This document shows, piece by piece, positions 1-5,043 of a stretch of 5,043 nucleotides of DNA. Under the pieces are notes generated by a model. It had not been told where the DNA came from, did not search any database, and worked only from the letters and a program-made list of their open reading frames with translations. Source of the DNA: SMXL01 sp964527795 (GTDB lineage: Bacteria > Bacteroidota > Rhodothermia > Rhodothermales > UBA10348); NCBI GenBank assembly GCA_964527795.1, contig CAZGOS010000220.1, positions 1 to 5,043 of the forward strand, given 5' to 3'. The position numbers and the translations under genes were made by a program. Within the stretch, counting starts at the first letter, position 1; each line of letters opens with the position of its first letter.

Positions 1-470
1 TCCGGGTCCGTTTCCAGTTCAGCCGCCTCGTAGGCCAGGTAGATGCGCCTGCGGATTTCAAGTGCGTCCTCGATCGTTTTCAATCCTGGTGCGTGTGCGG
101 CCCAGTCCTCATTCCCGAAATACGAATGTGTCGCACCCGTCGCGACGATCAGGTAGTCATAGGAGAGTTTTCCGTTGGCCAGGACGAGGCAGTGCTCGTC
201 CGTTCGGACTGCACGCGCATCAGCCAGCAGCACCGATACATTCTTCTGCCGGCGAAGAATCGAGCGAAGAGGACGCGCAATGTCGCTCGGGTTCAAACCG
301 GCCGTCGCAACCTGGTAGAGCAACGGCTGGAAGAGGTGGTAGTTTTCGCGATCAACCAGCGTGACGCGCACGGGTTCGTTTCGTAAGGAACGGGCGGCGT
401 AGAGTCCTGCAAAACCACCCCCCAGAATGACAACGTGGGGTTTGAAATCGGAGGTGAAGGTGTTTGACAT
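1..470 (-). CDS. ndh: Type II NADH dehydrogenase (NDH-2), N-terminal part, cut by window edge
   Basis: This is the first 156 codons of an FAD-dependent NADH:quinone oxidoreductase of the NDH-2 family, a single-subunit, peripheral membrane enzyme that passes electrons from NADH to quinone without pumping protons. The translation opens MSNTFTSDFKPHVVILGGGF. It contains the dinucleotide-binding motif GxGxxG at residues 17-22 (GGGFAG). A beta strand follows, ending in acidic D40 (VTLVD), expected to bind the FAD ribose. The family-typical stretch NYHLFQPLLYQVATAGL spans residues 43-59, and the second FAD-contact motif DYLIVATGA spans 105-113. The ATG at 470 is the first ATG after an in-frame TGA at 480-482, so the start is well constrained, although no clear Shine-Dalgarno sequence precedes it. 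Family members are usually about 400-450 residues, so roughly two thirds, including the NADH-binding domain and membrane-anchoring C-terminus, lies beyond position 1. It lies 184 bases downstream of the radical SAM gene on the same strand; co-transcription is possible but not shown. A related FAD/NAD(P) oxidoreductase of other specificity cannot be fully excluded. Confidence 0.93.
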   Translation of the reverse strand, partial: MSNTFTSDFKPHVVILGGGFAGLYAARSLRNEPVRVTLVDRENYHLFQPLLYQVATAGLNPSDIARPLRSILRRQKNVSVLLADARAVRTDEHCLVLANGKLSYDYLIVATGATHSYFGNEDWAAHAPGLKTIEDALEIRRRIYLAYEAAELETDP

Positions 471-565
471 GTAAGTGCGTCAGAAGATCGAAGGATAGTT
501 GTCGGCGTCATCCCGGAAGCCGTTAGATGCCCTCCGGTCAGATTTGTAACCGCTTCGGGGGAGAA

Positions 566-575
566 TTCACGTGAA
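566..575. promoter_or_regulatory. Perfect 10-bp palindrome TTCACGTGAA upstream of the NADH dehydrogenase
   Basis: The 184-base gap between the radical SAM stop and the dehydrogenase start contains no supportable gene. Its most regular element is this perfect palindrome, about 95 bases upstream of the dehydrogenase ATG. It could be an operator half or full site, but a single 10-bp palindrome can occur by chance and I see no convincing promoter hexamers placed around it. Confidence 0.15.
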
Positions 576-643
576 CAGTAGTGACTTGAGCAGCCGGAAG
601 GTTCTTCAGTCTGCACAGCGATAACAGAATCGAGACACCCAGT

Positions 644-682
644 GCTTTCCCGGTCTACGCCGAAACGCCTATCCGGGAAAGC
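644..682 (-). repeat. 10-bp perfect inverted repeat spanning the radical SAM stop codon
   Basis: GCTTTCCCGG at 644-653 is exactly complementary to CCGGGAAAGC at 673-682, giving a 10-bp perfect stem with a 19-base loop. The loop contains the radical SAM stop codon (655-657) and its last codons. On the minus-strand transcript the hairpin would form at the very end of the gene. It is not followed by a U-run in that direction, so it is not a classical intrinsic terminator. A 3'-end stabiliser, processing site or partial attenuator before the dehydrogenase gene are the possibilities. The repeat is certain; a role is not. Confidence 0.4.
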
Positions 683-1518
683 CCGCGTTGGATACGAGCG
701 CGCAGAGCCGGCCCCGGTTTTGGCCTGTAGAGCGGGCAGGCGCCGCAGAACCTATACGGATCGGGCACATACTCGGAAAGGAAATAGTTCAACTCTTCCT
801 TTCGAACCGTGTGCAGGTTGAAAAGGGGTTCTTCGTATTCCTGGTGGAAACAGAAAAAGCCATCCCCGTTGCAGTTGAGCATGAACTCGTGAACCTGCCG
901 GCGACACGGAATCACAGCCGGATTGACAAACGATCGATTCTCGTAAAAGTGATGCACGTCGGAGTAGCTGACACGAATGCCGAACGCTCTTTTGAGCGTT
1001 AGTACTCGACTCAAAATGCTTTCGCTGCAATAGTCGTTCATCACGTTGACGGCCAGGTGAATTCCTTTATCCACGATAACGGGAGCGAGTTCTTCCAGTA
1101 AGTGGATGTTCTTGTGCTCGTCATCACAGCCGACGGAGATCATGTCGAAGGTGCTGAGCACCTCGTGGCGGACCCTGGACCATCGGGTGTCTTTGCGTGC
1201 GATGGGGATCAGATTGGTTCCCAGATGAAGAGCGATTCGGTCTTTGAATCGATCCCTCAGAAAGCCACAGATTTCACGAAAGCGCGGATGAAGCGTGGGT
1301 TCGCCGCCACTGATGTCGATCCGGCGGTACGTCGGCCGCTCGATCAAGTCGAAGAAACGAGCCAGGTCCTCCACTTCCAGCTTTTTCGGATCGCTGTGAA
1401 ACGGACAGAATACGCACCGGTTGGTACACAGCCCGTTAATCTTGATCTTGATGATCGGTACGCGAGTCTGCAGTTCGGCCGCCAGGAGCTGCCAGTCCGC
1501 TTTGAATCGATTTGCCAT
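655..1518 (-). CDS. Radical SAM protein with additional C-terminal cysteines (MoaA/SPASM-like), substrate unknown
   Basis: This gene encodes a 287-residue enzyme of the radical SAM superfamily, which cleaves S-adenosylmethionine reductively at a [4Fe-4S] cluster to start radical chemistry. The cluster motif CxxxCxxC is at C31, C35 and C38 (CTNRCVFC). It is followed by the SAM-binding GGE-type motif SGGEPTLHP at residues 70-78, as in MoaA- and PqqE-like enzymes. The C-terminal third has further cysteines at C205, C216, C223, C258 and C261 (CNGDGFFC, then CGACP). This resembles a shortened SPASM or twitch region that could hold one auxiliary Fe-S cluster. The tail is basic (PALRARIQRGLSR). I chose the ATG at 1518 because GGGAG lies 5 bases upstream. 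An ATG at 1557 and a TTG at 1575 would add 13 or 19 residues but lack a Shine-Dalgarno sequence. No precursor peptide or maturase partner is visible. The divergent glycosyltransferase and nearby ferredoxin are compatible with a role in glycan, lipid or peptide modification, but the substrate cannot be read from the sequence. Confidence 0.9.
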   Translation of the reverse strand: MANRFKADWQLLAAELQTRVPIIKIKINGLCTNRCVFCPFHSDPKKLEVEDLARFFDLIERPTYRRIDISGGEPTLHPRFREICGFLRDRFKDRIALHLGTNLIPIARKDTRWSRVRHEVLSTFDMISVGCDDEHKNIHLLEELAPVIVDKGIHLAVNVMNDYCSESILSRVLTLKRAFGIRVSYSDVHHFYENRSFVNPAVIPCRRQVHEFMLNCNGDGFFCFHQEYEEPLFNLHTVRKEELNYFLSEYVPDPYRFCGACPLYRPKPGPALRARIQRGLSRIGVSA

Positions 1519-1523
1519 GCGTG

Positions 1524-1528
1524 CTCCC
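1524..1528 (-). promoter_or_regulatory. Ribosome binding site GGGAG that favours the ATG at 1518
   Basis: On the minus strand GGGAG is followed by five bases and then ATG at 1518, a canonical Shine-Dalgarno arrangement. The two upstream in-frame starts (ATG at 1557, TTG at 1575) have nothing comparable. This is the strongest ribosome binding site in the window and decides the preferred start. The same bases would be coding if an upstream start were used. Confidence 0.5.
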
Positions 1529-1671
1529 AAGAATGCGTCAGACTCGAATAACGTCATAAGAGAACTGGCGATCAAGCGGTCAATTCCTGCACATTAGCAT
1601 GCTGGATGGAAAATACATACGGAAAGCAGACATCGCGACTGTGCTCTTAAACGGATTGGTTCTTAACGTAT

Positions 1672-2913
1672 ATGCTCGACTCGAAGATCGATGCGCGTCA
1701 ACACGTCATGAGTCGGATTGTAAACGTAAAAGAGATGCAGGCCAGGCACGAACCGGGAATATTCGACGACAAACACCGACTGCTTTTCGTCGCGGAGAGA
1801 TATCCACCTTCCGTGGGCGGTCAGGAACAGCTGAACTACGGCATTTACTCGCAACTCAGGAGACACGTTAGAACCTATCTTCTTACGCCCGGCATCTATC
1901 TCAAATATAACCTGCAGAAGCTCTGGCTAGGACCTTATGTTGTTGTTTCCGGATTGATTCTCGGCTATCGTCATCGTCTGACGCACGTGCACGTCAGCTC
2001 AGCACGGATCGCTTTTTTGGGCTACGTCCTTTCCCGACTTCGAAGGGTCGCGCTAACGGTATCTATCCATGGTCTGGACATCACGCTGAGACGAAAGACC
2101 TATCTGTATAAGGCTCTCGTCCCATTTGCACTGCGTCGATACGACCGGATTATTTGCAACAGTCACTCGACGATGGAGCTCTGTCTGTCGCTTGGCGTTT
2201 CGGAATCTCAATGTGCCGTTGTTTTCCCGGGAGTCGATACGGCGAAGAACGGGCGCACGCATTCCCGGTCGGAGGCACGAACCCTTTTGCTCGAACGGCA
2301 TCGCCTGCCAACGAAAGATTGCGTCGTACTACTGACCGTCGGGCGACTCGTGAAACGGAAAGGGGTTGCCTGGTTTATAGAAAACGTGTTTCCGGGATTA
2401 TCACCCGACACGAACTACATTATCGTGGGCAAAGGACCGGAGCTTCAGAGAATCGAAGCACTGATCGACCGGAACGGGTGGTCCGAGAGGATCTGGATCC
2501 TGCAGCAGGTGGACGATTCCTTGAGGGACCTCATCTACGACGCAGCCGATCTGTTCGTGATGCCGAACGTTCCGACTCCCGGCGACCGGGAGGGATTTGG
2601 AATCGTAAACATCGAAGCGGGCATGCACGATTTGCCCGTGGTTGCCAGCGGTATCGAAGGTATCCGCGATGCGATTATCGATGGGGAGACGGGACGGCTG
2701 GTGAAGGACTTAGATCCGGCGTCTTTTCTTAAGGCAATCGATGAGTTGCTTTTGTGGCACCGAGAGCCGGGAGTCATCAGCGGAAAAGTCGCCGAGGCGT
2801 ACGGCCTTCAGGCGAGCGGTGCGCGATATGCAGAATTGTTGGGTCTGCGAACAGCGACTACTGCCACGCCTGTAGAATCGCAGCATTTGATAATCGACGC
2901 GGCAGACTCCTGA
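1672..2913 (+). CDS. Glycosyltransferase family 4-like (GT-B fold)
   Basis: This gene encodes a 413-residue cytoplasmic or membrane-associated glycosyltransferase that would transfer a sugar from a nucleotide-sugar donor to a lipid-linked glycan, polysaccharide or other acceptor. The N-terminal Rossmann-like domain starts near residue 36 (RLLFVAERYPPSVGGQEQ), with the family's glycine-rich acceptor-site loop PSVGG at 46-50. HGLD sits at 133-136 and the typical 'CNS...VVFPGVD' segment leads into the linker. The C-terminal donor-binding domain has VGRLVKRKG at 223-231 and the EX7E signature at E307 to E315 (EGFGIVNIE), which contacts the donor sugar and phosphates. The length is normal for GT4. 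The ATG at 1672 is the first ATG after an in-frame TAA at 1648-1650. No strong Shine-Dalgarno sequence precedes it, and internal ATGs at 1708 or 1735 would still keep the whole catalytic core. The last 20 or so residues form a loose tail. Donor and acceptor are unknown. It is transcribed away from the radical SAM gene and converges on the ferredoxin gene. Confidence 0.92.
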   Translation: MLDSKIDARQHVMSRIVNVKEMQARHEPGIFDDKHRLLFVAERYPPSVGGQEQLNYGIYSQLRRHVRTYLLTPGIYLKYNLQKLWLGPYVVVSGLILGYRHRLTHVHVSSARIAFLGYVLSRLRRVALTVSIHGLDITLRRKTYLYKALVPFALRRYDRIICNSHSTMELCLSLGVSESQCAVVFPGVDTAKNGRTHSRSEARTLLLERHRLPTKDCVVLLTVGRLVKRKGVAWFIENVFPGLSPDTNYIIVGKGPELQRIEALIDRNGWSERIWILQQVDDSLRDLIYDAADLFVMPNVPTPGDREGFGIVNIEAGMHDLPVVASGIEGIRDAIIDGETGRLVKDLDPASFLKAIDELLLWHREPGVISGKVAEAYGLQASGARYAELLGLRTATTATPVESQHLIIDAADS

Positions 2914-2948
2914 TATCTGTATCTGGGGCTACTGTGGGTCTTATTGTC

Positions 2949-3185
2949 TCAGCAGAAACCGATTGCGCTGATATAGGTGGTCGCGCTGACAATACACTCA
3001 GGAACCGGACATTCACTCCGACACTTGGGATCGCCTTCGCCTTCGCACTCGGTGCATATAGAGGTGTCGATCATCACGAGAATCTGTCCTTTCGCGTTTG
3101 TGACTTCGGAGATGGCCTCTCTCGGACACACAAAGATGCATGCGTTACACTGAAAGCAGATTTCGTCTATGATCGTCATCGCCAT
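2949..3185 (-). CDS. 2[4Fe-4S] ferredoxin, Alvin-like (bacterial dicluster type)
   Basis: This gene encodes a 78-residue soluble electron carrier expected to bind two [4Fe-4S] clusters. The first cysteine set is C10-x2-C13-x2-C16-x3-C20-P (CFQCNACIFVCP), a standard ferredoxin motif. The second is expanded: C44-x2-C47-x7-C55-x3-C59-P, with a further C64. An insertion between the second and third cysteines of one motif is typical of Allochromatium-type ferredoxins, which have very low and well-separated potentials. The protein ends in a cysteine (C78), which is unusual but of unknown meaning. The ATG at 3185 has AAGG nine bases upstream; a second ATG six bases inside has worse spacing. Its stop lies 35 bases from the stop of the convergent glycosyltransferase, with no clear terminator between them. 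A plausible client is the nearby radical SAM enzyme, which needs a low-potential electron, but this is inferred from proximity only. The ribosome binding site lies within an inverted repeat, described separately. Confidence 0.93.
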   Translation of the reverse strand: MAMTIIDEICFQCNACIFVCPREAISEVTNAKGQILVMIDTSICTECEGEGDPKCRSECPVPECIVSATTYISAIGFC

Positions 3186-3190
3186 GGCTT

Positions 3191-3233
3191 GCGACCTTAT
3201 GTGTATTCGGCAACAAACAATGTTAAAGGTCGC
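3191..3233 (-). promoter_or_regulatory. Inverted repeat enclosing the ferredoxin ribosome binding site
   Basis: GCGACCTT at 3191-3198 and AAGGTCGC at 3226-3233 are perfect 8-bp complements separated by 27 bases. Read on the minus strand, the arm nearest the gene is AAGGTCGC and contains the ferredoxin Shine-Dalgarno AAGG (3195-3198). If the transcript begins upstream of 3233, the two arms could pair and hide the ribosome binding site. If it begins inside the loop, the repeat could instead be a protein-binding operator with half-sites 35 bases apart. The repeat is seen directly; the function is inferred. Confidence 0.35.
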
Positions 3234-3468
3234 TATGGGTGAAATTGTATCAAAACGCGATTCGGGGTGATACGGACAGCGACATGTTTTTCACCGGCTG
3301 CTCTCTCTCGTGGAGAACGAGCCCTCATCACTTGCGCTCTACGAAAGCGCCCAATCCAGTTAGCCGGATTTTTTCAGGATGTAGATCCAGATCTGTGTTA
3401 TTCTGTATTTCCCATCCGGGATCGAATGCGCCGCAGGAGTGCGTCACCGAGAGGGAAAGTCTTGCGAG
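3234..3468. other. Divergent intergenic region without a supportable gene
   Basis: This lies between the inverted repeat upstream of the ferredoxin gene and the start of the FG-GAP gene. Short reading frames here show no family motif, no ribosome binding site and no composition like the neighbouring proteins. The region must contain promoters for both divergent genes, but I could not place -35/-10 or TAnnTTTG-type elements with acceptable spacing. The only structure worth listing is the hairpin cluster at 3307-3374. Confidence 0.5.
3307..3374 (+). terminator. Three small tandem hairpins ending in a T-run (weak terminator or attenuator candidate)
   Basis: Three perfect 5-bp stems follow one another. 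CTCGT/ACGAG (3307-3311 with 3317-3321) has a 5-base loop. GCGCT/AGCGC (3334-3338 with 3346-3350) has a 7-base loop. AATCC/GGATT (3353-3357 with 3366-3370) has an 8-base loop and runs into six T residues (3369-3374). Read on the plus strand this resembles a weak intrinsic terminator in the leader of the FG-GAP gene, about 95 bases before its start. The last stem has only two G-C pairs, so termination may be inefficient or absent. Confidence 0.2.
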
Positions 3469-5043
3469 ATGACAGCGATGAGAAAAATACGGTGCTTCGA
3501 AGACATGCGAGTGGTTGTGACGCTCGTCGTCATGGCAAGTTTTTTTCTTTTTCAGCACACTGCGAGTGCTCAGGATGACCCTGTGGACGAATGTCTCGAT
3601 GAGCCACCGCCGCTCTGGCAGTTGATCCGTTTCTTAGATAACTCTAGAAGTCCCCGATTCTATTGGCCTACGGTCGCACCGGCATTGGGAGACGCTGCCT
3701 GGGGCGATTTTGACGCAGATGGCCGGTTGGATTTCGTCATAACGGGAAATACGTCAAGCATGGACGAGCCCGACCCATGGACGGCCGTATTCCGGCTTCG
3801 CTCTACGGAGATAAATCCTTTCGAAGGCGAGGATGCCAAGATTGAGTACAGGGCCAGATTCGAGTACTATGAAATAAATCCGGTAGAAAGCCACGTTTGG
3901 CGAAGTACGGTTGCATGGACAGATTACAACAATGACGGTTACCTCGATTTTATTCAGGCCGGCATGGATGGATCCGGTAACAGGCAAATATCCCTGCATC
4001 GATACTACCGGGAAGGTTGGAATCGGATCAATTTCGTGAAAGACCATTCCTTCTCCGGGCTCAGCGATGGAGATGCTGCCTGGACCGACTACGATAATGA
4101 CGGAGATCTCGATTTTGCCATATCCGGGATCGACGACCAGGGCACAGCAAAAACCGTGCTGTACGAAAACCATGATGCCGGCGCGAGTTTTTCTCTGCGC
4201 GATCCCGGTTTCGTGGGGCTACAGTACAGCTCTATGGCCTGGGGTGATTATGACAATGATCAGGATATGGACCTGCTCGTGACGGGCGTCTCACAAAACC
4301 CGCAATCGTTCCGGACCCTATTGTACAGAAACGACGGAAACGGGGTCTTTTCAGATGCGCGTGCCGGGCTGGAGGGTCTGTACGGAGCGTCCGTCGCCTG
4401 GGGCGACTACGATTCGGATGGAGACCTGGATATTCTGCTCAGCGGTGGTGTGCTCAGTCCCTTTCTTATTGAAGGAGTGGTGTATGTATATGAAAATGTG
4501 TTTGGGAGTTTTTCAAAAGAATCCGTAAGAATTACCGGATTCTGGGATAACGACAGGATATACGGAAGATATCGGGGAAGCGCCGGCTGGGGAGATTATG
4601 ACAGTGACGGCGATTTGGATTTTTTTATCGCAGGTGTGCATCCGAAAAACGACCGCGCAGCGGGACAAATGTTTGAAAATGTCCGTGGCGATGTAGATGC
4701 TGAAGGCAATGACTTTCGAAAGCTGAAACTCGGATGCAGGTTCACGGGCGGGGGACGATTCGGCGGCGGCCCCAATGGCGTGACGTCACTTCAACAAATA
4801 ACCGGCGGCCGGCTCGATCTTTTTGTCCTTGGAGAAGACCCCGAAAAGGGGTACCAGGTATTTGGCCTGAGGAATTACCTTTTTCCAGGGAACTCGGATC
4901 CGGAACCGCCCACGAATCTCGCGGCGGTTGTCGACGCACGCACGGTAAGCCTGTTCTGGAGTCCGGGTTCAGATGAGAAGACGCCGGCTGCCGGACTGAC
5001 CTATAATGTGCGGATTGGAACGTCACCCGGGGGTCAAGAGGTC
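3469..5043 (+). CDS. Secreted FG-GAP/VCBS repeat protein with Fn3 domain, 3' end outside window
   Basis: The first 525 codons of a large exported protein, open at the window end. The N-terminus is a Sec signal peptide: basic residues R5, K6, R8 and R14, hydrophobic core VVVTLVVMASFFLF (15-28), and a likely cut after TASA at residue 34. Internal ATGs at 3478 and 3505 are possible starts; the one at 3505 gives the most standard signal peptide length. Six FG-GAP/VCBS repeats follow, each W-[GT]-D-[YF]-[DN]-x-D-x-x-[LM]-D, with tryptophans at 78, 150, 205, 258, 311 and 374. The aspartates form integrin-like calcium loops. A degenerate seventh copy lies near 445-455 (TGGRLDLFVLG). Seven repeats would fit a seven-bladed beta-propeller. 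After a linker, PPTNLAAVVD at 480-489 opens a fibronectin type III domain including LTYNVRIGTSPGG (510-522), cut by the window. Such proteins serve as surface adhesins or carbohydrate-binding scaffolds. In Bacteroidota-like bacteria they often end in a secretion (T9SS) sorting domain, which cannot be checked here. No enzyme motif is visible. It is transcribed divergently from the ferredoxin gene. Confidence 0.9.
   Translation, partial: MTAMRKIRCFEDMRVVVTLVVMASFFLFQHTASAQDDPVDECLDEPPPLWQLIRFLDNSRSPRFYWPTVAPALGDAAWGDFDADGRLDFVITGNTSSMDEPDPWTAVFRLRSTEINPFEGEDAKIEYRARFEYYEINPVESHVWRSTVAWTDYNNDGYLDFIQAGMDGSGNRQISLHRYYREGWNRINFVKDHSFSGLSDGDAAWTDYDNDGDLDFAISGIDDQGTAKTVLYENHDAGASFSLRDPGFVGLQYSSMAWGDYDNDQDMDLLVTGVSQNPQSFRTLLYRNDGNGVFSDARAGLEGLYGASVAWGDYDSDGDLDILLSGGVLSPFLIEGVVYVYENVFGSFSKESVRITGFWDNDRIYGRYRGSAGWGDYDSDGDLDFFIAGVHPKNDRAAGQMFENVRGDVDAEGNDFRKLKLGCRFTGGGRFGGGPNGVTSLQQITGGRLDLFVLGEDPEKGYQVFGLRNYLFPGNSDPEPPTNLAAVVDARTVSLFWSPGSDEKTPAAGLTYNVRIGTSPGGQEV
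3691..4833 (+). repeat. Protein-level FG-GAP/VCBS repeat array (six clear copies, one degenerate)
   Basis: Calcium-loop cores begin at tryptophan codons 3700, 3916, 4081, 4240, 4399 and 4588, that is, every 53-72 residues. The loops read D-F-D-A-D-G, D-Y-N-N-D-G, D-Y-D-N-D-G, D-Y-D-N-D-Q, D-Y-D-S-D-G and D-Y-D-S-D-G, each with a closing aspartate four residues after the third. Copy 2 has N for D at the second position and copy 4 has Q for the conserved G. The seventh copy at 4801-4833 keeps only the strand after the loop (GRLDLFVLG). Copies differ at the DNA level, so the array looks old rather than recently duplicated. Confidence 0.85.

Noticed and set aside
293..616. A 107-codon minus-strand frame overlapping the dehydrogenase start and the upstream gap
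   Set aside because: It is out of frame with the dehydrogenase, whose FAD-binding motifs are unmistakable, and its unique part is serine/threonine-rich without similarity to anything I recognise.
1102..1551. A 149-codon open frame on the plus strand opposite the radical SAM gene
   Set aside because: It is antisense to a gene with clear catalytic motifs, shows no family motif itself, and is explained by codon bias of the real gene.
2154..2732. A 192-codon plus-strand frame inside the glycosyltransferase gene
   Set aside because: Its translation is arginine-rich and low-complexity, typical of an out-of-frame reading, whereas the GT4 frame carries PSVGG, HGLD and EX7E motifs.
2914..2948. A bidirectional terminator between the convergent glycosyltransferase and ferredoxin genes
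   Set aside because: The 35-base gap has no stable inverted repeat flanked by T-runs in either direction.
2754..3242. A 162-codon plus-strand frame spanning the glycosyltransferase end and the ferredoxin gene
   Set aside because: It overlaps two well-supported genes, has no recognisable motif, and its long stretch opposite the ferredoxin is an antisense shadow of the cysteine-rich gene.
3218..3253. A Bacteroidetes-like promoter for the ferredoxin gene (TAACATTG at 3218-3225 with TTG at 3251-3253, minus strand)
   Set aside because: The -7 element has one mismatch and the spacer to the TTG is 25 bases, longer than the usual range of about 19-21, so I do not claim it.
3239..3578. Two short plus-strand frames and one minus-strand frame in and around the divergent intergenic region
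   Set aside because: None has a good ribosome binding site or a recognisable domain, and they run into the signal peptide region of the FG-GAP gene in the wrong frame or strand.
3754..4173. A 139-codon minus-strand frame inside the FG-GAP gene
   Set aside because: The repetitive look mirrors the FG-GAP repeats on the opposite strand; no independent start signal or motif supports it.

Overview
The window carries five protein-coding genes, two of which run off its ends, and no RNA gene, insertion sequence or CRISPR array that I can see. Composition is moderate, roughly half G+C. The last gene encodes a secreted protein with FG-GAP/VCBS calcium-loop repeats followed by a fibronectin type III domain with a 'GLTYNVRIGTSPGG' signature. 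Most start codons lack a strong Shine-Dalgarno sequence. Together these suggest a bacterium of the Bacteroidota/Rhodothermota/Balneolota group, probably free-living or marine. This placement is an inference from protein style, not a proven assignment.

Layout from left to right. Positions 1-470 (minus) hold the N-terminal third of a type II NADH dehydrogenase; its 3' end lies outside the window. A 184-base gap follows, with one short palindrome and half of a stem-loop. Positions 655-1518 (minus) hold a radical SAM enzyme with an extra C-terminal cysteine set. A divergent 153-base intergenic region separates it from a family 4-like glycosyltransferase at 1672-2913 (plus). A small 2[4Fe-4S] ferredoxin, 2949-3185 (minus), converges on the glycosyltransferase with only 35 bases between their stop codons. 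A 283-base divergent intergenic region follows, containing an inverted repeat that covers the ferredoxin ribosome binding site and a set of small hairpins. From 3469 to the end (plus) runs an exported protein with six clear FG-GAP/VCBS calcium loops, a probable degenerate seventh repeat, and the start of an Fn3 domain.

How the genes may work together. The dehydrogenase would feed electrons from NADH to quinone at the membrane. The ferredoxin is a low-potential electron carrier and could supply the reducing electron that radical SAM enzymes need. The radical SAM enzyme and the glycosyltransferase are divergent neighbours and may share a role in making or modifying a glycan or surface molecule. 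The FG-GAP protein is a secreted or surface adhesion-type protein. Gene orientation alternates, so there is no long operon, and any functional link is inferred from proximity only. No well-defined novel system can be demonstrated here. The best leads are the unassigned radical SAM/glycosyltransferase pair and the inverted repeat over the ferredoxin ribosome binding site.
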